A program made the translations under genes and the position numbers. A stretch of 64,000 nucleotides of DNA from an uncultured Acetatifactor sp. (GTDB taxonomy: Bacteria > Bacillota > Clostridia > Lachnospirales > Lachnospiraceae), in the NCBI GenBank assembly GCA_910584865.1, contig CAJUCE010000008.1:10280-74279 (forward strand), read 5' to 3'. A model generated the notes under the pieces. That model worked only from the letters and a program-made list of their open reading frames with translations. It had not been told where the DNA came from and searched no databases. Within the stretch, counting starts at the first letter, position 1; each line of letters opens with the position of its first letter. Below are positions 9,135 through 17,232 of this stretch, in pieces.

Positions 9135-10091
9135 CTATGCGCCCAGCGTCAGAACCAGATAGCCTGCATAGACAGCCAGCAACAGAATCCCCTGCCATTT
9201 CTTAAATTTGGAGAAAATCATGGCCGGGATCACCGCAATGCATCCTACTGCCAGACATGCCGGCAGATCCAGCTTTGCGGATGCCTCCGCAATGGGCAGG
9301 GCCTTTCCCGAGACAAAGGAGCTCAGGGGCAGAATCAAAGTCAGATCGATGATATTCGCCCCCAGAATATTGCCTACGGACAGGGAGGATTGTTTCTTCG
9401 CGATGGCCGTGATGGTGGTGATCAATTCCGGCAGGGATGTTCCGACTGCGATAATGGTCACCCCGATGACACGCTCCGGAATACCTACCATGGCCGCCAG
9501 GGCACTGCCGTTGTCCACCAGCAGATCGGCGCCCCAGACGATTCCCACCGCGCCTGCTACAAATTTCAGCAAGTTGATCAGCACTTCTTTCCGGCCTTCA
9601 ATCTTCTTCCGGTTCCCGCTCTCCTCCGCCTTCATGGAACGCTTGGCAGAAGTGATATTTTCCCATAAAAACAGGAAGAAAATCACAATCAATGCTGCGG
9701 AAATGCCCATCTCCATCTGGCCCGCAAAACCGGAAACCACGATCAGCCCGGCAGCGCCCAGCATCAATACGGATTTTAACAAGTAATCACCGCGCTTAAT
9801 CACCGCTGGCATACATACCAGAGAGATTCCCATGATCAGACCGATATTGGCCGTCACACTTCCCACAGCATTTCCGATGGCCATATCCACGCTTCCCTTC
9901 GCTGCAGCCATGACGGAGACCAGCATCTCCGGAAGCGTAGTAGCCAGGCTGACGATCGTAGCCCCGATGATCAATTTGGGAATCCCGCTGACCTCCGCAA
10001 TCCAGGATGCGGCATCCACGAAATAATCTCCGCCCTTTACAATAAACACAATCCCTACGAGAAACAAGAAAATAATCATAGCCAATTCCAT
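9135..10091 (-). CDS. CaCA-family cation (Ca2+/Na+ type) antiporter
   Basis: About 318 residues with ten hydrophobic segments in two inverted halves. The two alpha-repeats are visible: VSLATTLPEMLVSV in the first half and AVGTSLPELITTI in the second, each followed by a GN(A/I)xG segment. These are hallmarks of YrbG-like CaCA exchangers. I choose the start ATG at 10089-10091, nine bases after GAGG; the longer frame to 10139 runs into the leader terminator. The upstream leader looks like a yybP-ykoY manganese riboswitch, so the physiological substrate may be Mn2+ (or Ca2+/Mn2+) rather than Ca2+ alone. That is an inference from regulation. Confidence 0.92.
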   Translation of the reverse strand: MELAMIIFLFLVGIVFIVKGGDYFVDAASWIAEVSGIPKLIIGATIVSLATTLPEMLVSVMAAAKGSVDMAIGNAVGSVTANIGLIMGISLVCMPAVIKRGDYLLKSVLMLGAAGLIVVSGFAGQMEMGISAALIVIFFLFLWENITSAKRSMKAEESGNRKKIEGRKEVLINLLKFVAGAVGIVWGADLLVDNGSALAAMVGIPERVIGVTIIAVGTSLPELITTITAIAKKQSSLSVGNILGANIIDLTLILPLSSFVSGKALPIAEASAKLDLPACLAVGCIAVIPAMIFSKFKKWQGILLLAVYAGYLVLTLGA

Positions 10092-10122
10092 TTTTACCAT
10101 CCTCATTCTTTCGTATTTTTTC

Positions 10123-10188
10123 AAAAGAAAAAAGCCCACCCATAACAGGAAAGCGTACAGCGGATCGGCTGTACAATGCCCGGTTATG
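10123..10188 (-). terminator. Leader terminator hairpin (riboswitch expression platform)
   Basis: On the minus strand, CATAACCGG...GTACAGC pairs with GCTGTAC...CCTGTTATG around a six-base loop. A G-rich base and a run of T follow (10123-10133). It lies between the aptamer and the antiporter start, so termination is presumably prevented by ligand binding. Confidence 0.8.
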
Positions 10189-10280
10189 TATGAGTCTCGT
10201 TATTTAAGGCAAGCCAGACCTGAGAAAGGCCGGGATTGTTGACTTGTCACGCTCACAGCGCTTACTACTCCCTCACAGGT
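10187..10280 (-). promoter_or_regulatory. Probable yybP-ykoY (Mn2+) riboswitch aptamer
   Basis: The minus-strand RNA holds the signature loop GAGGGAGTAG after a TGTGAG strand. The closing strand CTCATACA lies at 10187-10194, preceded by AACGAGA, so P1 forms with about six pairs including one wobble. Between the two strands are GTGACAAGTCAACAA and a short GGCC-containing hairpin. The GGGAGUAG loop and the late A/G-rich loop are the two conserved docking loops of this class. The promoter lies upstream and a terminator downstream, before a cation antiporter, a target type known for this class. Confidence 0.78.
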
Positions 10281-10298
10281 GTTTTCGATTGTTTTTTC

Positions 10299-10328
10299 AG
10301 TGTAGCATATAGGAGAACAAGCTGTCAA
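10299..10328 (-). promoter_or_regulatory. Promoter of the riboswitch-antiporter transcript
   Basis: Minus strand TTGACA (10323-10328), 18-base spacer, TACACT (10299-10304) with an extended TGC before it. The transcript would begin just upstream of the aptamer. Confidence 0.6.
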
Positions 10329-10339
10329 TACCATTGTGA

Positions 10340-10401
10340 AAAATCTATGTTCCCAAAATCTATGTTCCCATCTTGCACGTTACGGCTTCCTATATTATAA
10401 T
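10340..10401 (+). promoter_or_regulatory. Promoter of the DAHP synthase gene with upstream direct repeat
   Basis: TTGCAC (10373-10378), 17-base spacer, TATAAT (10396-10401). Immediately upstream, AAAATCTATGTTCCC is repeated exactly in tandem (10340-10354 and 10355-10369). The repeat may be a regulator or UP-like site, but no known factor is recognised. Confidence 0.75.
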
Positions 10402-10454
10402 AGACGTGTTTGCATACACTAATAGAAAGGATCGCTTCGGCAAAGGTAATTACC

Positions 10455-11483
10455 ATGAGTTTTGAATTTATAAAAAAGCTTCCCACCCCCGCCGAGATCC
10501 GGGAACAATACCCCCTTCCCGGAAAGCTCGCAGAGCTCAAACAGGCCCGGGATGCGGAAATCAAAGATGTCATCACCGGCAAAAGCAACAAATTTCTGGT
10601 TATCATCGGTCCCTGTTCCGCCGACAACGAGGATTCTGTCTGTGATTACATAGGACGTCTCGCAAAGGTAAACGAAAAAGTAAAGGACAAGCTGATCCTG
10701 ATTCCCAGGATCTACACCAATAAACCGCGCACCACGGGGGAAGGGTACAAGGGAATCGTCCATCAGCCGGATCCGGAGAAACAGCCTGACTTTCTGGCCG
10801 GGCTCATCGCCATGCGGAAGATGCATATCAGAGCCGTGGAGGAATCGGAGCTCACGGCGGCGGACGAAATGCTCTATCCGGAAAACTGGAGATATATTTC
10901 CGATATACTGTCCTATGTGGCCATCGGCGCCCGTTCCGTGGAGGATCAGCAGCACCGCCTGACTGCCAGCGGTTTTGACGTAGCCGCCGGCATGAAGAAT
11001 CCCATGAGCGGGGATCTGTCCGTAATGCTGAATTCCGTCTACGCTGCCCAGCATCCCCATTCCTTTATTTACAGGGGCTGGGAAGTCACCACCACAGGCA
11101 ATGAATTGACTCATACAGTCCTCCGGGGCGCCGTAAATAAACATGGCAATAATGTCCCCAATTATCATTATGAGGATCTCAATCTCCTCCTGGAAATGTA
11201 CGGACGGATGGATTTGATGAACCCGGCCTGCGTCATCGACGCCAACCATTCCAATTCGGGTAAGCAGTTCAGGCAGCAGATCCGCATCACCAAGGAGGTC
11301 ATGCACAGCCGGAAGCTGAACGCCGATATCCACAAGCTGGTAAAGGGGGTCATGATCGAGAGCTATATCGAGGAAGGCGCCCAGAAAATCGGGGAAGGCA
11401 TCTATGGCAAATCCATCACGGATCCCTGTCTGGGATGGGAAGACTCCGAACGGCTGATTTATGAGATAGCAGAATACGAATAA
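10455..11483 (+). CDS. aroF: 3-deoxy-7-phosphoheptulonate (DAHP) synthase, class I
   Basis: 342 residues, matching class I (AroF/AroG/AroH-type) enzymes. It condenses phosphoenolpyruvate and erythrose 4-phosphate in the first step of the shikimate pathway. Family motifs visible include IIGPCSADNED, PRTTGEGYKG, GARSVEDQQHR, AAGMKNPMSGDL and VIDANHSNSGKQF; the His and Glu/Asp metal ligands lie within these. I start at ATG 10455, eight bases after AAAGG; the longer frame to 10410 lies over the leader. It forms a single-gene unit between its own promoter and a terminator. The assignment to the feedback-sensitive subtype (Phe, Tyr or Trp) cannot be made by eye, so the symbol is generic. Confidence 0.95.
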   Translation: MSFEFIKKLPTPAEIREQYPLPGKLAELKQARDAEIKDVITGKSNKFLVIIGPCSADNEDSVCDYIGRLAKVNEKVKDKLILIPRIYTNKPRTTGEGYKGIVHQPDPEKQPDFLAGLIAMRKMHIRAVEESELTAADEMLYPENWRYISDILSYVAIGARSVEDQQHRLTASGFDVAAGMKNPMSGDLSVMLNSVYAAQHPHSFIYRGWEVTTTGNELTHTVLRGAVNKHGNNVPNYHYEDLNLLLEMYGRMDLMNPACVIDANHSNSGKQFRQQIRITKEVMHSRKLNADIHKLVKGVMIESYIEEGAQKIGEGIYGKSITDPCLGWEDSERLIYEIAEYE

Positions 11484-11490
11484 TATTTCA

Positions 11491-11515
11491 GGGGGCAAAA
11501 GCCCCCTGTCTGTTT
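11491..11515 (+). terminator. Intrinsic terminator after DAHP synthase
   Basis: GGGGGC-AAAA-GCCCCC (11491-11506) followed by TGTCTGTTT. It directly abuts the convergent end of the next minus-strand gene. Confidence 0.85.
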
Positions 11516-14090
11516 AGCACAATCCGAATGCAATACCTGCATGATCGTAAATATTTGCCGCATTTCCCGTAATTACCAGGCGGATCTCATTGTCGCCTTC
11601 CCGCAGATCTTTCAGTTCAAAGCGATGTACTCCCCAGAAGCTTACATCCGCAAAAGCGCCGTTGCACCAGCACTCCGCCATCTCCTGTGCTCTGACGCAG
11701 AACCGGACCGTTTCTCCCGGCTCCGATGCAGTATAGTGCAGCAGGCACACCTGGGTATTGTCCTTCTTCTCTACTATGGAGAATCGGTCTGTCCAGTCCG
11801 CATACTCTTCTCTGTACCAGTCTGCCTTACGGATTTCAAGGGGCATTCCGCCGACTATTCCGGTCAACCTTCTCTTTCCTCCATGGCTGTCCTCCCCGCA
11901 GATGCAGGCCGGAGCCTGCGTCTCAATGATTCCGGCCCCCTCCAATATCAGTAAGGTCTCCCGGGGCTGCAGGCTCAAAACAAATCTCTCCCCGGCGCCT
12001 TCCACCCGATAGCAGTTTCCTCTCCACAAGTCCACAAACAGAGGCTCTCTCAGGCCTGGAGCCGTGACCCCGGTACAGATCGGCTCGCTGCCTTCGTTTC
12101 CGAATAACAGCATGGACATGCCATCCTTGTATAAGCTTACCTTCCGCAGGGACGGGCAGGCGGACTCCAGGCGGATCCTTTTCCCAAAATCTGATTCCCC
12201 GGCATATACGGTCTCCTCAGCTGCCTGCTTCGCGTGCTTACCCTCACATACCGCCGAAGAGCGCTCCCGGATCAATGTCCGGAATGCTCCGCCGATCCGA
12301 CCCGCACCATTGCCCTCTCCCGCTGCCGAAGAACGCTGCTGTGCCATGGGCTGCATCGTCTCTCCGCCGGACCGCTCCGCGGGGCTGCCGCCTTCCGACG
12401 CGCAAAGCCGCTCCTGCATCACGGCACGCTCCGCTATGGCACGCCGCTCCGTATCCTTGCCGTCTTCCGCCACGTAAAGCCGCTCCTGCACCACCGCCTG
12501 GGCCGCTCCCTCGCCGCCCTCCGCGGTCCACAGCAGCTCTCCCAGCATATCCCGGAATCTGGCCTCATACGCTTCTCCCAGCACATTCAATACGCCCCGG
12601 TAGGCATTCTTCCCGATACGGACTCTGCCGTCCGCAACCTCCCCCTTCTCCAGTATAGCCGCCGGCACATAATGGAATTCCGTCTGATTTTCATAGAGAC
12701 AGGCAATCTCCGTATAGGGTACCCGGTTGTTGTCGCAAAGCACCGCCATCTCCGCCCCGTCGACGGAATCCGTCATCAGGAAAGAAAGTCTTTTCATATA
12801 ATCCGAGAATCTGCGGTAATGCTTCCACCAGATATTGTTGGGTCCTACATCCGGCGGACGCTCTCCCTTTCTGGCTCCCTCCACACTGTAGTAAAAGGCA
12901 TGGGGCACATAGAAGTTTACACCCCTTAGACCCAACCAGTCAATATACCATTTCATGTCACTGCCCGTCATATACCAGGGAATCTGCTCTCTGCAGCATA
13001 CGCCGAAACACTCGTTGGCATTCCTGCGCCGTCCCAGATGCCTGGCAATATCCGCGGAAAGCTTGGCCTGTACGGAATCGAATTCCCTGACTCCCCCAGT
13101 CTCCGGCGCCACCCTGCGCATAATCAGATCCTGTCCGGGAATATGAAAATACAGCTCCTCCTCAATGTCGTCGCTTTCCGCCGGATGCCCCATGAGCGCG
13201 ATCCCGTGGGCCTCACACCAGGCGGAAAGCCTTGCATAGAAAATCTCCCGCAGCTTCTCCTTGATCAGCCTGTGATAAATCCGGATCGTATCATTTTCCT
13301 CTGTCTGCGTCAGATCTTCCCGTCCGGCTATCTTTTTTCCGGTATCCGTAAACAGGCCCTCCAGTTCGGCCAGACATCCCCCTGCCGCTTCCAGCTCTCT
13401 CTCCAGTCCTTTCACCCAGGGCCTGTACCCTTCCGCGTTTCTCCCCAGCGCGCTGGGTTCGTCCGTGAAAAAGGCAATCACGGTATTCCCGAAATATTCC
13501 TTCAGCTCCTCATAATATCTGTCGTGGGTCAGTTCCACAAACAAATCCACCGCCTCCGGATTCAAAATATCCGCAGCCTTCGGCGCGCCCGGCTCCCCGT
13601 CGTCTTCTCCGAAATGGATCCCCCGGATGGTTCCTCCCGTAAAACCGTACAAAATCTGCCGTCCATCAGACAACCGCACAATGGTTTCCGCCCCCGGCTC
13701 TCTCTGTAGTCTGTCAGCTGCGGCTTTTTCCTCCAATAAAATAATACCCCTGGATGCATAGGCCGGCTCTCTCTCCACTACCATGCCATGGGCCGAGCCG
13801 GAAGGATACATGCCTTCATCATAGAGCACCACCTTCATCTCCAGCTCCGCCGCCGTCTCCACGATAAAGCGTACCGCCTGAAAATAGGCATCCGATAAAT
13901 AAGGCAGCTCCCGGGGCACCCCGATCCTGGGATGCAGCACAAAGCCGTCCACCCCCTTGGCCTTATAATCCTCCAGCTGCGTCCTCACCCGCTCCTCATC
14001 GAAGGCATCGTTGAAAAACCAAAAAGGAATGGGGGAAAATTCCGCCTCCGGTTTCAAAAGATTCTCCAAAATTCTCTCTTTTTTCTCCAT
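11514..14090 (-). CDS. GH106-like glycoside hydrolase (uncharacterised)
   Basis: 858 residues. The N-terminal part resembles the TIM-barrel of GH106/rhamnosidase-like proteins: PIPFWFFNDAF, YKAKGVDGFVLHPRIG and VVLYDEGMYPSGSAHGM are typical of this large, poorly studied Clostridia group. No signal peptide is seen, so it probably acts in the cytoplasm on imported oligosaccharides. A final beta-sandwich-like stretch (about 770-858) ends with a sugar-binding-domain pattern. About residues 520-640 (12230-12540) are a run of four degenerate repeats around QERL/QRSS/RERSS, an insertion not expected in the fold. I start at ATG 14088-14090, six bases after GAGG. Substrate and catalytic residues are unproven; the family call is moderately sure. 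Confidence 0.72.
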   Translation of the reverse strand: MEKKERILENLLKPEAEFSPIPFWFFNDAFDEERVRTQLEDYKAKGVDGFVLHPRIGVPRELPYLSDAYFQAVRFIVETAAELEMKVVLYDEGMYPSGSAHGMVVEREPAYASRGIILLEEKAAADRLQREPGAETIVRLSDGRQILYGFTGGTIRGIHFGEDDGEPGAPKAADILNPEAVDLFVELTHDRYYEELKEYFGNTVIAFFTDEPSALGRNAEGYRPWVKGLERELEAAGGCLAELEGLFTDTGKKIAGREDLTQTEENDTIRIYHRLIKEKLREIFYARLSAWCEAHGIALMGHPAESDDIEEELYFHIPGQDLIMRRVAPETGGVREFDSVQAKLSADIARHLGRRRNANECFGVCCREQIPWYMTGSDMKWYIDWLGLRGVNFYVPHAFYYSVEGARKGERPPDVGPNNIWWKHYRRFSDYMKRLSFLMTDSVDGAEMAVLCDNNRVPYTEIACLYENQTEFHYVPAAILEKGEVADGRVRIGKNAYRGVLNVLGEAYEARFRDMLGELLWTAEGGEGAAQAVVQERLYVAEDGKDTERRAIAERAVMQERLCASEGGSPAERSGGETMQPMAQQRSSAAGEGNGAGRIGGAFRTLIRERSSAVCEGKHAKQAAEETVYAGESDFGKRIRLESACPSLRKVSLYKDGMSMLLFGNEGSEPICTGVTAPGLREPLFVDLWRGNCYRVEGAGERFVLSLQPRETLLILEGAGIIETQAPACICGEDSHGGKRRLTGIVGGMPLEIRKADWYREEYADWTDRFSIVEKKDNTQVCLLHYTASEPGETVRFCVRAQEMAECWCNGAFADVSFWGVHRFELKDLREGDNEIRLVITGNAANIYDHAGIAFGLC
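12230..12540 (-). repeat. Degenerate coding repeat inside the GH106-like gene
   Basis: Roughly four imperfect units of about 23-26 codons, carrying variants such as VVQERLYVAEDG, VMQERLCASEGG, AQQRSSAAGEG and IRERSSAVCEG. The nucleotides are also similar. It appears to be a tandemly expanded insertion in frame within an otherwise conserved enzyme. Confidence 0.7.
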
Positions 14091-14153
14091 AATGTACCTC
14101 ATTTTTTCTATTTCGGTTCCGTCTCGAACCACCCGTGCCTTTTACATCGTCTC

Positions 14154-15347
14154 TTACTCCCACAACGGCGCAAAGCTGATATTCAGATCCACATCCCCGT
14201 TGATCCCCTGCACCTTTCCGGTCTGGGAATACTGCCATATCTTGTGCTCATAGGGATAATAAAAGATATCGCTGTAGGCCGCAAACCACTTCTCATATCC
14301 TTCCAGAGCCTCCAGATTCAGCAGCATGACCCCCATCTCCGTATTATGGTAAATCATAGAACGGTATCCCGAACTTTCGATCGTCTGGCAAAACAGCAGT
14401 GTCAGCGCCGTGCGCTCCTCTACAGAGATATTGTTCATCCTGCCCTCATCCCCTGCTACCCGCTCCACATCGAATACCACCGGACATTCAATCCTGTAAG
14501 GCGCGATTTTCTCCAATACGAAGGCGGCCTCCTCCAGAATCTCCTCCTCATTGACAGCCTGACTGTAAAAATACACTCCAACCTTGATTCCGGCGGCAAT
14601 GGCCCCTTTGATATTGTCCTCAAAATACTCATCCTCCACCATCTTGCCGCTGCCGTATCCTCTGTATCCCACCCGGATAAAGGCGAATTCCACCCCATCC
14701 TGAGCCACCAGATTCCAGTCGATCTCCCCCTGGTGCTTGGACACGTCGATCCCTTTATGGGAAATCACCTGCCCGTCCTGCAGATACTGGTACTCACCGG
14801 ATTCCAGTATATTCACATTGGCCGGGTCATACTGATGCAATTTCAGATTCCGGTTAATGGGGACGAAATTGTACTGGCCCCCGCTGTAAACGATTAGGTC
14901 ATCCGGATACAGGGGACGCAATGTCTGTAAAATAGTATCGCCATTGTTTAACTCTGTCCGAATATTCTCCAATACCTCCGCCGCTGCCTGCTGCCTGGCA
15001 TTTCCCACCTGCAGATCCAACTCTTCCTGGCTGTATCCGGCCCCACCGTTTAACAGCCCGATCACATTTCCGTCGGTATCTACTATATTCCCGTCTTCAT
15101 CAATGTCCACATAATTCACGCTTCCCCCGTTCCCGTCCGCTCCTCCCAGGGCAGGAACCGCGTCCCGATTCATCTTTCTGTCCATCCAGACGCACACGGA
15201 AGCCGTCAAAAACATCAGTGCCACCATCACCGTCAGGCATACCAGCATGATCAGCGTCCTCTTCCCGGAACGGGATCTGCTGCGCCGAAGCTGTACGGCT
15301 GCCTGGCCGTCTTCTATCCTGTTTCTGTCTTCTGTCTGCTTTTTCAT
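14154..15347 (-). CDS. Membrane-anchored GH25 (lysozyme-like) muramidase
   Basis: 397 residues. A basic N-terminus is followed by one membrane span (about 31-54, LIMLVCLTVMVALMFLTASV), a spacer of about 140 residues, and a GH25 domain from about residue 198 to the end. GH25 signs are KGIDVSKHQGEIDW with its catalytic Asp, FAFIRVGYRGYGSG, GVYFYSQAV, CPVVFDVE with the catalytic Asp/Glu pair, and KIWQYSQTGKV near the end. It should cleave the N-acetylmuramyl bond of peptidoglycan outside the membrane. The gene lies about 140 bp downstream of sigF on the same strand, so a sporulation or cell-wall remodelling role is possible but not shown. GGGAG precedes the ATG. Confidence 0.92.
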   Translation of the reverse strand: MKKQTEDRNRIEDGQAAVQLRRSRSRSGKRTLIMLVCLTVMVALMFLTASVCVWMDRKMNRDAVPALGGADGNGGSVNYVDIDEDGNIVDTDGNVIGLLNGGAGYSQEELDLQVGNARQQAAAEVLENIRTELNNGDTILQTLRPLYPDDLIVYSGGQYNFVPINRNLKLHQYDPANVNILESGEYQYLQDGQVISHKGIDVSKHQGEIDWNLVAQDGVEFAFIRVGYRGYGSGKMVEDEYFEDNIKGAIAAGIKVGVYFYSQAVNEEEILEEAAFVLEKIAPYRIECPVVFDVERVAGDEGRMNNISVEERTALTLLFCQTIESSGYRSMIYHNTEMGVMLLNLEALEGYEKWFAAYSDIFYYPYEHKIWQYSQTGKVQGINGDVDLNISFAPLWE

Positions 15348-15483
15348 CTTCTCTCCCTTTAAATCCGCGCTTACATTTCACTGAATCTCAATTTGTTTCT
15401 ACCCTTTTATAGTAAACGAATTGTCCTTAGATGAAAAGCATATTTTTCACTTTTTATAAAAAGTTAAGCAATGAAGCCAAATT

Positions 15484-16251
15484 TTACCGCAATGCAATTT
15501 CCCGCAGTTTTTTCAATATCTTCTTTTCCATCCGGCTGACCTGTACTTGGCTGACGCCGATACTGGACGCAATCTGGGTCTGGGTCATATTCTGAAAATA
15601 CCGCATGCAGATCAGCTCTCTCTCCCCGGGCGCCAGACTGTCCAAAAGCTGGCCTAACAGCATATGATTCAGCAATTCCTCCTTCTCCCTGTCCTCGCCG
15701 TCACATCCGCCCACGGTACTGCTGCCCACTGAGCCGTTACCTCCCCGCACGATTTTATCCACCAGATATACCTCACTTCCGTCGTCCTGGTAAACCGCTG
15801 CGTATATGGACTCCACTTCCCCTCCGGCTTCCATGGCAAGCACCACATCCTCCACAGACAGACCGGTGGCTTCCGCCAGCTCCCGCAGGGCAGGCTCCCG
15901 CCCCTGGGATGCCTGCAGGCGCTGTCTTGCCAGCTTTACCTTCATTCCGTTCTCCTTGATGGTTCTGGATACCTTTACCGGTCCGTCATCCCGGAGGAAC
16001 CGCTTGATCTCCCCTGTGATTACAGGGACAGCATAGGTGGAAAACTTAAGCCCCAGTGTCAGGTCAAATTTATCGATGGCCTTGATCAATCCGATGACAC
16101 CGATCTGGAACAGATCCTCCAGCTCATATCCTCTGCCTGCAAAGCGCTTCACAATATGGCGCACCAGGCCCAGATTTTTCTCTATCAGTACTTCTCTCGC
16201 ATCTCTCTCTCCTGCCTGGGACCTGGCAATCAGTACTGACATCTCTTCCAT
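15484..16251 (-). CDS. sigF: RNA polymerase sigma-F factor
   Basis: 255 residues, the third gene of the spoIIA operon. Sigma region 2 contains DLFQIGVIGLIKAIDKFD and KFSTYAVPVITGEIKRFLRDDG. Region 4 at the C-terminus has the helix-turn-helix MTQTQIASSIGVSQVQVSRM. It is the first forespore-specific sigma factor, held inactive by SpoIIAB until SpoIIAA frees it. The gene begins 16 bases after spoIIAB, and the order AA-AB-F is the conserved one, which makes the call firm. It indicates a spore-forming host. Confidence 0.97.
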   Translation of the reverse strand: MEEMSVLIARSQAGERDAREVLIEKNLGLVRHIVKRFAGRGYELEDLFQIGVIGLIKAIDKFDLTLGLKFSTYAVPVITGEIKRFLRDDGPVKVSRTIKENGMKVKLARQRLQASQGREPALRELAEATGLSVEDVVLAMEAGGEVESIYAAVYQDDGSEVYLVDKIVRGGNGSVGSSTVGGCDGEDREKEELLNHMLLGQLLDSLAPGERELICMRYFQNMTQTQIASSIGVSQVQVSRMEKKILKKLREIALR

Positions 16252-16267
16252 ACCAAACCTCCGCTGC

Positions 16268-16759
16268 CTATTGTGCCGCCGTATCGGCTCCTATCTTCTT
16301 CATCATCCGTACCGTGGTCCCTTCTCCCGGCGTACTCTCTACCTCCAGCGTATCCATAAAAGCCTCCATGAAGGCAAATCCCATCCCTGACCGATCCAAA
16401 TCCGGTTTCGTTGTAAACAGAGGCTCCATGGCCTGATCCACATCCGCAATGCCCCGCCCGCTGTCGGAGATCTCGATATGTAACGTTTTCTCATCCAAAA
16501 TACAATGTATGCGTACTTTTTCCGGATGCTCCTGATTCTGCAGGGCAGGAACGGTTTTTCTGGCAATTTTTCCATAGCCGTACAAATTCTCGTAACCGTG
16601 TATAATGGAGTTGGTCACCGCCTCCGATACGGCAGTCTTGATGTCCGCCATCTCCTCCATCGTAGGATTCAGGTGGGCAATAAACGCAGCCACCGCCACC
16701 CTTGCAAAGCTCTCGTTATCCGAAACCGCATCGAAGCATATCTCCATCTCGTTTCTCAT
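16268..16759 (-). CDS. spoIIAB: Anti-sigma-F factor / serine kinase SpoIIAB
   Basis: 163 residues, slightly longer than the usual 140-150, with a C-terminal tail. A GHKL-type ATP site is clear: N box EAVTNSIIHGY, G1 DSGRGI and G2 GMGFAFMEAFMD. It binds sigma-F and phosphorylates SpoIIAA. Its ATG overlaps the stop of spoIIAA by four bases, implying translational coupling, which suits the stoichiometric control known for this system. Confidence 0.97.
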   Translation of the reverse strand: MRNEMEICFDAVSDNESFARVAVAAFIAHLNPTMEEMADIKTAVSEAVTNSIIHGYENLYGYGKIARKTVPALQNQEHPEKVRIHCILDEKTLHIEISDSGRGIADVDQAMEPLFTTKPDLDRSGMGFAFMEAFMDTLEVESTPGEGTTVRMMKKIGADTAAQ

Positions 16760-17079
16760 GATTCCAGTACCTCCACAATTTTATTTAGCCCCGAGAGACG
16801 AAAAATCCTCTGTATCTGGCTGTCCGCATGAATGGCATAGACGCATCCGCCGAAACAGGCAATCTTTCGGTAACGTCCCATAATGATACCGATTCCGGAG
16901 GAATCCATGAACTTCGTCTTTTCGAAATCAAAAATCACATTCCGCACCTCCTCTCTGAGCAGATACTTGTCCGCATTTTCACAAATAGTCCCTGCCCCAT
17001 GATGATCGATCTCCTCCGGCAGCCTGATCAGCAGGCAGTCGTCGATGATCCTGAAATCTCCTCCGTTTATCTGCTCCAT
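16756..17079 (-). CDS. spoIIAA: Anti-anti-sigma factor SpoIIAA
   Basis: 107 residues with a STAS fold. The phosphorylated serine lies in KFMDSSGIGIIMGRY. When dephosphorylated it releases sigma-F from SpoIIAB. I choose ATG 17077-17079, with AAAGGA about ten bases upstream; the frame stays open to 17193 but the extra residues do not fit the family. First gene of the operon. Confidence 0.96.
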   Translation of the reverse strand: MEQINGGDFRIIDDCLLIRLPEEIDHHGAGTICENADKYLLREEVRNVIFDFEKTKFMDSSGIGIIMGRYRKIACFGGCVYAIHADSQIQRIFRLSGLNKIVEVLES

Positions 17080-17197
17080 AATCCGCACATCCTTTCCCTG
17101 ATAATAAATCTGTGCGGCCCCTGCGCCACGCCGGCAATCTCCTTCGGGTGCGTGTGTATGGACCTGCACACAAAAAAGAGAACCTGCCCTCATCAGC

Positions 17198-17225
17198 AGA
17201 TCCTCTTCTTTCGTATCTTTCCTGT
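17198..17225 (-). promoter_or_regulatory. Possible sigma-H promoter of the spoIIA operon
   Basis: Minus strand ACAGGAAA (17218-17225) fits the sigma-H -35 RNAGGAWWW. After 12 bases GAGGATCT (17198-17205) is a partial match to RNNGAAT. In Bacillus this operon is transcribed by sigma-H, so position supports it, but the -10 match is imperfect. Confidence 0.4.
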
Positions 17226-17232
17226 ATTTTTA

